Shown piece by piece: positions 1 to 8,766 of a stretch of 64,000 nt of DNA; position 1 is the stretch's first letter, and every line of letters begins with the position of its first letter. The notes under the pieces were generated by a model. That model was not told the origin of the DNA. It saw only the letters and a program-made list of their open reading frames with translations, and searched no databases. The DNA is from Botrimarina colliarenosi (GTDB lineage Bacteria; Planctomycetota; Planctomycetia; Pirellulales; Lacipirellulaceae), in NCBI RefSeq assembly GCF_007859955.1, contig NZ_SJPR01000001.1, positions 1,307,590 through 1,371,589 of the forward strand. The letters run 5' to 3'. A program made the translations under genes and the position numbers.

Positions 1-1999
1 GGCCGAGCTTCCCCTCGGGCGGGTCGAGCTGGGCGGCGGCGAATTTCATCAGGTCGTCGACGGTGCTGCGGATCGCCCCGGCGCCAGCCAGCTTGCCCAG
101 GTCCCAGTTGTGGCCGGGCGCTCCGCCAACCAAGTGCGGAGGCGCCAGGCGGGCCTTCTGGTCGTCGGTGAGCTGGATCGTCGTGTCGGCGAGCCCCAGC
201 GGCTCGGCGACGCGGGACTCCAGGAGCGACTCGTAAGTGGTCTCCTGCTCTTGCGCGAGCAGCTCGCCCAGCAGGCCGGCGCCGAAGTTCGAGTACGCCA
301 TCTTCTCGCCCGGGCGCTTCAGCGGTTGGTACTCTCGGAGGAACGCCGCGAGGCGTTTGCCGTCGTAGTCGGCGTACGGGTTGTTGGGGTCGCTCGGCTC
401 GAGGTTGGTCGGCAGACGCGGCAAGCCCGACGTGTGCGTCGCGAGGTGCCACAGCCGGATCGGCAGCGTCTTCTCCCGGCGCGGCATCTTGATGCTGGCG
501 GGCAGCAACTCATCGACGGGCGTGACCGGAGAGACCCGCCCCATGGCGATCGCGTCGGCCAACAGCAAGCCGGTGAAGACCTTGGAGACCGAGCCGATCT
601 CGTAGATCGTTGCGCCGTCGGGGACGCGGCTGTCGGACTCCGAAAAATGGCCGTAACCCCGGACGGTGGCCTCGTCGCCCTGCAAGACGCCGACCGTCAT
701 GCCGACGACCGTCTCGCTGTCGACGTAGGGCTTGGCGAGGCGGTCGATCTGCTCGGGCGTCACGGCGACCGCAGCGTTGGTTAACAAGAGTCCGGATAGC
801 AGCGTGGCAGTCGTTCGCATCGTTTCATCTCCGGGTTGAGTTGGGAGTCTACTTGGTTCGGCGGCGGCCGAAGGATCTTGGCGGCGATTGGGGTCATTCT
901 CGTTGGCGGGGGGCTCCTCCCTCCCGCGAGACATGGCGGCGGCCTTAATCGCCCAACGTTTCGCTTCGCTCATCGGCATTTCGTTGAGCACCAGCTCGTC
1001 GTCCGAATCGAGCGGCGACACCACGAGGCGGACCGTGTCGCCCGGCTCGTGGCCCATCTGCGTCAGCACCTCGACGAGGTCTTCCTCGAAACGCATCCGC
1101 CACTTTGCGAAGTAGTTCCACTTGCAGAACGAAAGAATGTCAGCGGTGGCCACGCTGTCGATCGAGACAAGCTCGTACCAGTCGTCTTCGAGCCGCACCT
1201 CGGGGGTCTCCTCGCGCCAACGGATCCCGTCGAACGGCGACCGCTTCGGGTACTCGACATCAACGATCCAGCCAAACAGGGCCATGCCGGCGACGCTAGC
1301 CAACAGGATCAGTATCCAAGAGATCACGAAACGCCAGGTTTCCTTCGTGCGGTCGGGCGGATCGGCAGCCGCACGCCCCGGGGCCGACTCCGTGGTCAAC
1401 GAATCACGCAGGGCAACGAGATCGTTCCGCAGGTCGGTCATGGAGGTCGATGCCACGGAGCGATTCAACGCAAAGATGAACGCGTACATCACCGTCACGA
1501 GGAACGTGATGCCCACGAACTCGGTGCAAAGCCCGTCGATCGCGAAGAAAAACAGCGTGACGCCAAGATAGAACGGCGCCAGGTACCAGACGTGCACCGA
1601 CCGCAGCATCGCGATCTGCTTGTCGACCCGTTTGATCTCGTTCTCGCAGTACTCCCGCATCGGCACGTCGAGCCGCGGCGCCGGCGTGCTGGTGCGAGTC
1701 CGGTACAGCCGCCACATCACGAAGACCGCCGCGGCGATGTTGACCACCATGCCCGTCGCCGCCACGCGGGGCAGTGCGAACCCATCGAAGGCGCCCAGCA
1801 GCGACCGGCCGAACGAGTAGATGACGAACAAACAGGCCGCCGTCTCGATCAGATCGCGACGCAGGATCTTGGACCAAAAGCGTTCGGTCGCCCTTGTGGT
1901 AGTGACGTACCGCTCGAGCCGCTTCTCCTCGGTGGGAGCAGCGCTGACCACGGCTTCGTTCTCGGTGCGCCACGAGGGACCAAGCTGATCGAAGTTCAT
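1..1999 (-). CDS. membrane protein fused in frame to serine beta-lactamase-like hydrolase (partial)
   Basis: A single reading frame with no stop codon from 1999 down to the window edge (666 codons, C-terminus outside). The first ~393 residues start MNFDQLGPSW and hold about four to five hydrophobic segments (near residues 50-70, 78-97, 136-155, 158-178, 222-246), then a soluble part ending in a Pro/Glu/Arg-rich tail. From residue 394 the sequence is a class C beta-lactamase/DD-peptidase type serine hydrolase: it begins with what looks like a signal peptide, then SVSK (the SxxK nucleophile motif) and a YSN (YxN) motif. Family knowledge suggests a penicillin-binding-like esterase or peptidase acting outside the cytoplasm. 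The start overlaps the sigma factor stop as ATGA, so the two are translationally coupled. Either this is a true fusion or an ancestral stop was lost, since the hydrolase keeps its own start and ribosome binding site. Confidence 0.72.
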   Translation of the reverse strand, partial: MNFDQLGPSWRTENEAVVSAAPTEEKRLERYVTTTRATERFWSKILRRDLIETAACLFVIYSFGRSLLGAFDGFALPRVAATGMVVNIAAAVFVMWRLYRTRTSTPAPRLDVPMREYCENEIKRVDKQIAMLRSVHVWYLAPFYLGVTLFFFAIDGLCTEFVGITFLVTVMYAFIFALNRSVASTSMTDLRNDLVALRDSLTTESAPGRAAADPPDRTKETWRFVISWILILLASVAGMALFGWIVDVEYPKRSPFDGIRWREETPEVRLEDDWYELVSIDSVATADILSFCKWNYFAKWRMRFEEDLVEVLTQMGHEPGDTVRLVVSPLDSDDELVLNEMPMSEAKRWAIKAAAMSRGREEPPANENDPNRRQDPSAAAEPSRLPTQPGDETMRTTATLLSGLLLTNAAVAVTPEQIDRLAKPYVDSETVVGMTVGVLQGDEATVRGYGHFSESDSRVPDGATIYEIGSVSKVFTGLLLADAIAMGRVSPVTPVDELLPASIKMPRREKTLPIRLWHLATHTSGLPRLPTNLEPSDPNNPYADYDGKRLAAFLREYQPLKRPGEKMAYSNFGAGLLGELLAQEQETTYESLLESRVAEPLGLADTTIQLTDDQKARLAPPHLVGGAPGHNWDLGKLAGAGAIRSTVDDLMKFAAAQLDPPEGKLG
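818..832 (-). promoter_or_regulatory. internal ribosome binding site and ATG for the hydrolase part
   Basis: Read on the minus strand, GGAG lies eight bases before an ATG at 820-818, and the encoded N-terminus (MRTTATLLSG followed by LLLTNAAVA) looks like a secretion signal. This suggests that the beta-lactamase-like domain can be, or once was, translated as a separate exported protein even though it is in frame with the membrane protein upstream. Confidence 0.5.
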
Positions 2000-2577
2000 C
2001 GCTCGCCCTCCCCTTGGCAGAAGTCTTCTTCAAACCGTTGGCGGATCCGGTGCAGCCGGGTGCGGTACGCGCCCGCCGCGACGCCGAGCACCTCGGCCGC
2101 GTCGGCCTGGGCGACGCCGTCCAGGTGGAGCAGCATCACCGCCCGGTCGGCGTCGTTCAGCGACGCCAGGAACCGGTCGAGCACGGCTGTGACGTTGGTC
2201 TCGTCGCCCTCAGCGTCGCTGCCGGCGAGCTGGGCGACGTCGTAGTGGGCTTGGCTAATCTTCGTGGCCCGCGTGGCCGACTTGCGCCGCCACGCCAACG
2301 CCGTGTTTAGAGCGACTCGGTAAGCCCACGTTTCGAGGCTCGACGCGCCTGCGAATCCCTCGAGACTCTTCCAGACCTGCAGCGCGATTTCTTGCAGCAA
2401 GTCGTCGCGGTCTGCTGGCGCCGCGTACGCCCGCGCGATCCCGATCCAGCGGGAATGGCTCTTGCCGAGCAGCTCGCCGAAGCGAGCCGACGGGTCGGGC
2501 TTGGGTTGTTGGGGTGGGGGCATCCGCCGGCCTTGCGGGTCTCGGCCGTCGGGCCGTTCGTTGCGTCGTCTACCCAT
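1996..2577 (-). CDS. ECF-type RNA polymerase sigma factor
   Basis: This is a 193-residue sigma-70 family protein of the extracytoplasmic-function type. Region 2 is visible as RDDLLQEIALQVWKSLEGF (about residues 57-75) and the -10 reading helix follows in SSLETWAYRVALNTALAWRR. Region 4 has the helix-turn-helix in GVAQADAAEVLGVAAGAYR. The length is normal for the class. A later start at the internal Met of RRMPPPQQ is possible because the first ~18 residues are Arg/Pro-rich. It ends in an ATGA overlap with the downstream membrane/hydrolase ORF, the usual place for an anti-sigma or sensing partner, so that multi-pass protein is the natural candidate to control it. This control is inferred only from context. 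Confidence 0.88.
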   Translation of the reverse strand: MGRRRNERPDGRDPQGRRMPPPQQPKPDPSARFGELLGKSHSRWIGIARAYAAPADRDDLLQEIALQVWKSLEGFAGASSLETWAYRVALNTALAWRRKSATRATKISQAHYDVAQLAGSDAEGDETNVTAVLDRFLASLNDADRAVMLLHLDGVAQADAAEVLGVAAGAYRTRLHRIRQRFEEDFCQGEGER

Positions 2578-2686
2578 CTTGGTTGCGCGGGCGGCCCGAT
2601 TGTTACAGCCGCCGCCCGATTTCTGAACGAGCGGGGTCGGGCTCGCCGCCCTTCTCTCCCGCGCCCGCTGATCCTACGCTTCCCCT

Positions 2687-4087
2687 ATGGCGGACGAAGG
2701 CGACGGCGTGACGATCGAAACGACCCCCGACGGGGACGACGGCGCCGCTGCGCAGGCCTTGCCAAAAACGCAGCCCGAGTTCTTCGCCCGGGCCGCCGAG
2801 AAGGTGCGGGCCAAGTTCCCCGCGACGCCGGGCGTCTATCTGTTCCAGGACCAGAAGGGACGCGTCCTTTACGTCGGCAAGGCGAAGAACCTCCGCGCCC
2901 GGGCCGGCAGCTACTTTTTGAAAGCGGCGGCCGAGGACAAGCGGACCGCCCAGCTCGTCGCCGAGGCGTACGACATCGACTTCCTCGACGCGGAGAGCGA
3001 GGTCGACGCCCTGCTGATGGAGTCGCGCCTCGTCAAGGACATCCAGCCCAAGTTCAACCGCGACCTCCGCGACGACAAGTCGTTCCCGTACTTGCAGATC
3101 ACGACGCACGAAGACTTTCCGCGGGTCGAGATCACGCGCGAGCCAAAGGCGTCGGCCGCCAAGCTTTACGGGCCGTTCACGAATGTGTACGCCCTCCGTG
3201 GCGCGCTGCAGGTGCTGCAGAAGATTTTTAAGTTCCGCACCTGCTCGCTCGACATCGACGAGGGGGACGAGCGTTGGCGGTGGTTCCGGCCCTGCCTGCT
3301 GGCGTCGATCGACCAGTGCACCGCGCCGTGCAACCTGCGGGTCTCGAAGGAAGACTACCGCAAGGACATCGCTCGGCTGAAGACCTTTCTTGAAGGGGGC
3401 CGGACGCGTCTGCTCAAGGAACTGAACGCCGAGATGGAGGAGGCCTCCAAGTCGCTACGCTTCGAGAAGGCGGCGAGGCTGCGTGACGAGATCCAGCTGC
3501 TCCAGCGGCTCGACGAGCGCGGCGAGCTCGAAGAGGACGTCCAGCCCGAGGTCTTTTACGTCGACCCGAAGAAGGGCCTCGCCGGCCTCCAGAAGGTGTT
3601 GAAGCTGCCGGAAATGCCGCGCGTCATTGAGGGGGTCGACATCGCTCACCTGGGCGGCAACGAGACCGTGGCGTCGCTCGTCCAGTTCATCGACGGTCTG
3701 CCGTTCAAGCCGGGCTACCGCCGCTACCGGATCCGCGACGTGAAAGGAATCGATGACTTCGCCAGCATCCGCGAGGTGGTGGCCCGCCGGTTCGGCCGGC
3801 TCGAGAAAGCGGGCGAGGCGTTCCCCGACATTTTGTTGATCGACGGCGGCAAGGGACAGCTCTCGCACGGCATGGAGGCGTTCGAGTCGCTCGGCATCAC
3901 GCCGCCGACGGTGATCTCGCTCGCCAAGAAGGAAGAGCTGATCTATCGCCCCGGCGAGTCGGAGCCGATCCGTCTGAGCCGCCACGCCTTCGCGCTGCGG
4001 CTGCTGCAGTACGTCCGCGACGAGTCGCACCGCTTCGCCCAGCATTACCATCACCTGCTGCGGCGCAAGCGGACGCTGGGCGACTGA
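2687..4087 (+). CDS. uvrC: UvrC-type excinuclease subunit lacking the HhH tail
   Basis: Nucleotide excision repair nuclease subunit that makes the dual incisions after UvrAB damage recognition. The GIY-YIG domain lies near residues 45-130 (PGVYLFQDQKGRVLYVGKAK), followed by a Cys-containing middle part, a UVR helix pair (LNAEMEEASKSLRFEKAARL, near 245-265) and the RNase H-like domain with GVDIAHLGGNETVASLV and DILLIDGGKGQL. The protein stops at RRKRTLGD, just where typical ~600-residue UvrC proteins continue into tandem helix-hairpin-helix motifs, so those DNA-binding motifs are absent at 466 residues. The TGA is clear and no HhH-like sequence follows. The first ~35 residues are a poorly conserved acidic stretch, so the start could be slightly later. 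Confidence 0.9.
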   Translation: MADEGDGVTIETTPDGDDGAAAQALPKTQPEFFARAAEKVRAKFPATPGVYLFQDQKGRVLYVGKAKNLRARAGSYFLKAAAEDKRTAQLVAEAYDIDFLDAESEVDALLMESRLVKDIQPKFNRDLRDDKSFPYLQITTHEDFPRVEITREPKASAAKLYGPFTNVYALRGALQVLQKIFKFRTCSLDIDEGDERWRWFRPCLLASIDQCTAPCNLRVSKEDYRKDIARLKTFLEGGRTRLLKELNAEMEEASKSLRFEKAARLRDEIQLLQRLDERGELEEDVQPEVFYVDPKKGLAGLQKVLKLPEMPRVIEGVDIAHLGGNETVASLVQFIDGLPFKPGYRRYRIRDVKGIDDFASIREVVARRFGRLEKAGEAFPDILLIDGGKGQLSHGMEAFESLGITPPTVISLAKKEELIYRPGESEPIRLSRHAFALRLLQYVRDESHRFAQHYHHLLRRKRTLGD

Positions 4088-4111
4088 GTGGGGCGGAGTC
4101 GATTGCGGAGG

Positions 4112-4138
4112 CTACCCGCGGCTAGCGCCGACGGCTCA
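4112..4138. repeat. single arm of the GGCTAGCGCC palindrome family
   Basis: These 27 bases match the left arm of the inverted repeat at 55816-55898 with a single mismatch and share the GGCTAGCGCC core with the repeat at 23664-23730. The second arm is missing here; a different inverted repeat starts 11 bases downstream. Confidence 0.65.
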
Positions 4139-4148
4139 CTTTAGTTCC

Positions 4149-4239
4149 ATTGTGGGAGGGGTCTCCAGACCCCGATTACGGCATCCACACCGAACCGGCA
4201 TGGTGCGCGTAATCGGCGTCTGGAGACCCCTCCCACAAT
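4149..4239. repeat. intergenic inverted repeat
   Basis: The arms 4149-4180 and 4208-4239 are reverse complements over 32 bases with one mismatch and enclose a 27-base loop. It sits between uvrC and the antiporter, both on the plus strand. It lacks a T-run, so it is more likely a dispersed palindrome than a classical terminator. Confidence 0.8.
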
Positions 4240-4320
4240 TGAGTGACGTTCGCCAGCGGCGTCGGGGTGGGCTAGACTTGGCGTCCCACCCCGATACTGG
4301 TCCCGCCTGCGTCGCCCGCG

Positions 4321-6123
4321 ATGTTTCTGATCGACACGCTGATCCTCGCGACGGGCGTTCTGCTGCTCCTTGGCATTGTCTCGAGCAAGGTCTCGTCGCG
4401 GCTGGGGGTGCCGGTCCTGGTGCTGTTCCTGATGATCGGCATGCTGGCCGGCTCCGAAGGGATCGGCGGGATCGAGTTCGAGAACTACCGGCTCGCCCAC
4501 GCGATCGGCACGGTCGCCCTAGCGCTGATCCTCTTCGACGGCGGGTTGAGCACGTCGATGTCGTCGGTCCGGCTGGCGTGGAAGCCGGCCGCCATGCTAG
4601 CAACGGTCGGCGTGCTGATCACGTCGGTCGTCGTCGGGGTGGCGGCGATGTGGGTCCTCGGCGTGTCGCCCCTGCAGGGGCTGTTGCTGGGGAGCATCGT
4701 TGGCTCGACCGACGCGGCGGCCGTCTTCTCGGTCCTGCGGTCGGGCGGCGTGAACCTGTCGCGCCGGCTGACGTCGGTGCTCGAGCTCGAGAGCGCGTCC
4801 AACGACCCGATGGCGATCTTCCTGACGATCGGCTGCATCGAATTGTTGCTTGGCCGTATGTCTCCCGGCGTCGGTTTGCTGGGGCTGTTCGTCGCTCAGA
4901 TGGCGATCGGCACGCTCTGCGGGCTCATCGGGGGCTATGTCGCCGCCTGGGTGGTGGACCGCATCGAGCTCGACGCGTCAGGGATGTACCCGGTGCTGGT
5001 CACGGCGTCGTGCTTCTTGACGTTCGGCATGGCGACGCACCTGGGGGGGAGCGGCTACTTGGCCGTCTACCTGGCCGGCTTGGTGATCGGGAACCGACCG
5101 CTGGTCTTCAAACGGGGCGTGCGGGCCTACCACGATTCGCTCGCTTGGCTTTCGCAAATCGTGATGTTCGTGGTGCTGGGGCTGCTCTGCTTCCCGAGCC
5201 GTCTATGGGCCGTCTCGGGCAAGGCGCTGCTGCTATCCGCTGTGCTGATCCTCGTGGCCCGGCCGCTGGCGGTGGTCGTCTCAACGTTGCCGTTCAAGTT
5301 CTCTTGGCGAGAGACGGTGTTCATCTCGTGGGTCGGGCTGAAGGGGGCGGTGCCGATTACACTGGCGACCTTCCCGCTGATGTTCGCGACGCCCGACCAC
5401 GCGCTCCAAGCGGCGGTGCTGTTCGATGTGGTGTTCTTCATCGTCGTCGTGTCGGCCGTCGTGCAGGGCGCCGGGCTCACGCCGGCGGCGCGGTGGCTGG
5501 GGCTCGAGCATCCGCCCGCCCCGGTCGCCCCAGTGACGCTTGAGATCAGCTCTTTGAAGCATGTCGAAGGGGAGGTGGTCGACTACGCCGTCAGCGCCGA
5601 CTCGCGCGCCGCGGGCCGCAAGGTCAAGAACCTCGGTCTCCCCGAGGGGGCGGTGATTGCGATGATCGCCCGCGGGACGCAGATCATCCCGCCCCAGGGC
5701 GCCACCCGCGTCGAGGCGGGCGACCACGTGATCCTCGTGCTGCGTCCCCGCATGCGGACGCTGGTGAATCGGGTGTTCGCCCCCGCGGGCGACTCCGATG
5801 GCGCCCTGACACCTTCCTTTGAGTTCCCCCTCCGCGCCGCAACCACCGTGGGCGAACTGATCGAGCTCTATCAATTGCCGCTAGAGGGTCCCAGCGACAG
5901 GACGCTGGTCGAAGCGATCAGCCAGCATTTCGGCCGTTACGCCGAGCTCGGCGACTCGGTTTGTTACGGGACGGTGACGCTCCGCGTCGATCGCGTCGGC
6001 GACGGCGGCGTGGTCGAGATCATCGCGATGTCGGTGGTCACCGAACCGCCGGCGAGCCGTCCTGTCGGGAAGAAGAAACCCCCGTCGAAGGACGCCAAGC
6101 CCGGTCCCGGCCCGGTGGCGTGA
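4321..6123 (+). CDS. nhaP2: potassium/proton antiporter, CPA1 NhaP2/CvrA type
   Basis: Inner-membrane cation/proton exchanger of 600 residues. The first ~390 residues are a Na+/H+ exchanger domain with about 12 membrane segments, carrying the family signatures GSTDAAAVFS (near 129) and ESASNDPMA (near 158), the latter with the Asn-Asp pair expected at the ion site. A TrkA-C (RCK_C) domain follows near 415-490 (VVDYAVSADSRAAGRKVK), and a CorC/HlyC-like domain near 510-580 (FEFPLRAATTVGELIELY). This three-part order is that of NhaP2/CvrA. The ion preferred (K+ or Na+) cannot be read from sequence. It stands alone behind an inverted repeat. Confidence 0.9.
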   Translation: MFLIDTLILATGVLLLLGIVSSKVSSRLGVPVLVLFLMIGMLAGSEGIGGIEFENYRLAHAIGTVALALILFDGGLSTSMSSVRLAWKPAAMLATVGVLITSVVVGVAAMWVLGVSPLQGLLLGSIVGSTDAAAVFSVLRSGGVNLSRRLTSVLELESASNDPMAIFLTIGCIELLLGRMSPGVGLLGLFVAQMAIGTLCGLIGGYVAAWVVDRIELDASGMYPVLVTASCFLTFGMATHLGGSGYLAVYLAGLVIGNRPLVFKRGVRAYHDSLAWLSQIVMFVVLGLLCFPSRLWAVSGKALLLSAVLILVARPLAVVVSTLPFKFSWRETVFISWVGLKGAVPITLATFPLMFATPDHALQAAVLFDVVFFIVVVSAVVQGAGLTPAARWLGLEHPPAPVAPVTLEISSLKHVEGEVVDYAVSADSRAAGRKVKNLGLPEGAVIAMIARGTQIIPPQGATRVEAGDHVILVLRPRMRTLVNRVFAPAGDSDGALTPSFEFPLRAATTVGELIELYQLPLEGPSDRTLVEAISQHFGRYAELGDSVCYGTVTLRVDRVGDGGVVEIIAMSVVTEPPASRPVGKKKPPSKDAKPGPGPVA

Positions 6124-6136
6124 GACACGCGACGGC

Positions 6137-6475
6137 TCACCACCACGTCCAGACGAGCCACCGGCCAACGCCCAACAGCGCGTCGAGCAGGATTACAAAG
6201 CCGATGAGCCGCACCGCGTCGGCGTCCTCGAAGGTCTGGGCCTCGTTATGCGTCATGTGCGAGTAGCCTTGGCCGCCGAGCGTGTACCACGACACGAACT
6301 CATTCGGGCCGACGACACACGCCAGACCAACGAGCGCCCAGGCGATCATTCCCCCGTCAGCGACCAGTTGGTCCAACGGCCATTGCCGCCAGACGACCAA
6401 CGCGAAGAGCGCTAATCCAACTAAAGGCAGGCCGTAGAGCCGCAGGTTGGGGAGCAGCCAAGCGGGCGTTTTCAT
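6137..6475 (-). CDS. small hypothetical membrane protein
   Basis: The 112-residue product has hydrophobic stretches near residues 13-30, 41-58 and 88-111 (RLIGFVILLDALLGVGRWLV), with a soluble middle containing GQGYSHMTHNEAQTFEDADA. I do not recognise the family. It lies 63 bases after the end of the HTTM/DCC gene on the same strand and may be co-transcribed with it. It converges on the antiporter with 13 bases between stops. Confidence 0.7.
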   Translation of the reverse strand: MKTPAWLLPNLRLYGLPLVGLALFALVVWRQWPLDQLVADGGMIAWALVGLACVVGPNEFVSWYTLGGQGYSHMTHNEAQTFEDADAVRLIGFVILLDALLGVGRWLVWTWW

Positions 6476-6538
6476 CGGCGACCTTCGGGCGGGTTTTGTG
6501 ACGCCGGTAGTTCGCTGGGGGTGGTGGAATCTTGCCGC

Positions 6539-8644
6539 TTAGTGAGCCGATTTCTCGGCGGCGGCCTGGATAGCGGTCCACGGCGCCTCAAAGCCAGGCT
6601 CGCGTTCCGCCGGCTCGGCGGGCCGCTCGGGACCGACTAGTTCATAACGCGCCCGAGAGACGACAATCCGCTCGATTGTCGACTCATCCGTGGGCAATTC
6701 GCCGGCGTCGCGCCACGCCTCGACGAAGCGCGCGAGCACCTCGGTGGCGCGGGCTTCGTCGACGGGGATTTCGATCAGCGACTTCATCGGCGCGACGTAG
6801 CGGGCCGAACCGAGCATTTCACGCACCGGGTCGTCGTCGAGCGGCAACCGCTCGCCATCGATGGTGACCGCCTCGAACTCGGGCCAGACGACCGAACGCC
6901 CTTCGATCTGGTCGAACAGCGGGTAGCAGGCGAGCGGCCACGACTTGTGTAGCCGGCCGGCGCCGAGGACGCATTGGCCCAGCAGGATCGTGCCGGCGAC
7001 CACGGCGAGCGGCTTCCACGACCAGCGGCGTTGCGGCGACACCTGGCCGGCGCCCTTCGTAGCCGTTGGCACGCGGCACGCGCGGCTGTCGGCGACGCGG
7101 CGGTAGACCTTCCAGCCCATCGCGGCGACCGGCGGCAAGTAGATCACCGGCAGCGTCAGCCACAGCAGCGGGACCCGCCAAGCGATTTTCTGATAGGCGT
7201 CGAAACCTTTCGCCGTCCCCCATTCAGCGGCTCCCCCGTCCCCCGCCCCTCGTCCCTCTACCCTCCACGCCGCGTGCATGTCTTGCATCAGAGCCGCGTC
7301 TTCCAGGAAGCCGAGCCCGTCGTCTTCGACGGCCGACCGCTGCAGCGCGTTGACCGGCTTGAGCTGTTGGAGCCAGTCGAAGACGCCGAGCACCGCCATG
7401 GTCCGCCGACACAGGCCACAGTTGCCGTCGTAGAGGACGCGTATCGGTTCGCCCAGCAGCCGGCGGCCGACCCAGCGCAATAACCGTTGCCAATCGACGA
7501 ACATCACGTACATCACCTGGAGGGTAATGAAGCTGATGTTCATCAACAGGTTGGTGAGGTTGTGGAACGTCAGCCCCATCATGGCCCAGACGGCGCGCGA
7601 ACGCTTCCAGAGCAGCGCGATCGGCAGACCGAGTTCGAAGACGACCGCGAACAGCGCCCCGCCGACGCCGGAGAAGGGCGCCTTGTGCAGCGGGATCGGC
7701 GGCGTGTAGGTCTCCAGCTCGAACCACTTCTGCAGCATGTGGTTCTCGAGGTTGTTGCTGAAGACCCACTGCGGGCCGTTCGAGGCGACCTTCCAGAAGC
7801 CGGGGAAGAAGTAGACCGTCGCCAGCACCAGCATTGCCAGGCGGATCGGCAGGCCGTACCGCACCGCCCGATGGGGCGGGGCGACGACGCCGCGGTCGGC
7901 TCCCCGGAAGGCGCGTACGATGGCGTCGATCGACAACGCGTCGCCGCACTGCGAACAGGCCAGCACCGCGCCGATCAACAGGAGGTGGTGCAGGTGGTTG
8001 ACCTTCCCCGACAGCTGCGGGATGCCGATCAGGTAGACGCCGAGCAGCACGCTGACAACCGTCGTCGCACGCGTCAGCACGCCGAAGACCGCCAGGACCG
8101 TGGTCACGGTGGCGATCGTCAAGAGCGGCGTCACTACCTCGGGCGTGATCGGTAAGAACTGGTAAAACCAGCCGGCGATCAACGGGAACTGGTACATCTC
8201 CCGCGGCCAAGCGGCGTACGTTTCGATCAGCTCGGTGCGCAACAGGTAGAGCAGCATGCCGAAGACCGCGATCCGCAGGACGGCGAGGTTGAGCGGCGCC
8301 GACGACGCGAACAGGAATCGCTTGAAGCGCCGCCGCACGCTCGGCAGGCCGATGGCGCAGCCGGCGACGCCGGCGAACAGCGTGGCGAGCGCCGAGGCCT
8401 TCGTTGCGTAACCCCGGCTCCAGGCGGCGTACCACTCGCGGCTGCCGTCGAGTCCGGCGCCGACGCGGTAGGCGCGGTGATTGGCGATCTTCGTGTTGAG
8501 CCAATCGCTCGACTCGCCGTCGAACGCCGACTCAATGAGCGGCGGAACGGCGAACTGGCTGCCGACGACAACGGCGAGCCAACCCAGCGCAAGGACCGCG
8601 AGGGCGATTTTTTGGAAGGTCGAGAGCGACCGGTCGCGGGGCAT
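6539..8644 (-). CDS. HTTM membrane protein fused to a DCC thiol-disulfide oxidoreductase domain
   Basis: The N-terminal ~390 residues hold many membrane segments in an HTTM arrangement (the fold shared with vitamin K-dependent gamma-carboxylase), with LNLAVLRIAVFGMLLYLLR and KVNHLHHLLLIGAVLACSQC. A DCC/DUF393 domain starts near residue 398 with VLYDGNCGLCRRTM, where the DGxCxLC motif gives a redox-active Cys pair. The last ~200 residues include another membrane segment near LAVVAGTILLGQCVLG and a soluble tail. Both domains are known separately and adjacent in bacteria. The substrate is unknown. A lipid- or quinone-linked redox reaction in the membrane is an inference from the carboxylase-like fold. 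The 701-residue ORF starts at an ATG and is intact. Confidence 0.82.
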   Translation of the reverse strand: MPRDRSLSTFQKIALAVLALGWLAVVVGSQFAVPPLIESAFDGESSDWLNTKIANHRAYRVGAGLDGSREWYAAWSRGYATKASALATLFAGVAGCAIGLPSVRRRFKRFLFASSAPLNLAVLRIAVFGMLLYLLRTELIETYAAWPREMYQFPLIAGWFYQFLPITPEVVTPLLTIATVTTVLAVFGVLTRATTVVSVLLGVYLIGIPQLSGKVNHLHHLLLIGAVLACSQCGDALSIDAIVRAFRGADRGVVAPPHRAVRYGLPIRLAMLVLATVYFFPGFWKVASNGPQWVFSNNLENHMLQKWFELETYTPPIPLHKAPFSGVGGALFAVVFELGLPIALLWKRSRAVWAMMGLTFHNLTNLLMNISFITLQVMYVMFVDWQRLLRWVGRRLLGEPIRVLYDGNCGLCRRTMAVLGVFDWLQQLKPVNALQRSAVEDDGLGFLEDAALMQDMHAAWRVEGRGAGDGGAAEWGTAKGFDAYQKIAWRVPLLWLTLPVIYLPPVAAMGWKVYRRVADSRACRVPTATKGAGQVSPQRRWSWKPLAVVAGTILLGQCVLGAGRLHKSWPLACYPLFDQIEGRSVVWPEFEAVTIDGERLPLDDDPVREMLGSARYVAPMKSLIEIPVDEARATEVLARFVEAWRDAGELPTDESTIERIVVSRARYELVGPERPAEPAEREPGFEAPWTAIQAAAEKSAH

Positions 8645-8766
8645 CGGCGGGGCGGGGGTCGGGGCGAGGGACCCTTACTCTAATTCATTTCGCGCCCTCC
8701 CTGAAACAACCGCGACAGAACGCCTCGGTTCACCCCTGCCTCAGCGGCGTCCAACCGTCTCAACCG

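Noticed and set aside
836..2245. Long open frame on the plus strand (469 codons)
   Set aside because: It is antisense to the membrane/hydrolase gene and part of the sigma factor, rich in Arg/Asp/His as typical for high-GC shadow frames, and has no recognisable domain.
7224..8504. 426-codon open frame on the minus strand
   Set aside because: It is a frame-shifted shadow of the HTTM/DCC gene with an Arg/Pro/Ala-rich sequence and no membrane helices.
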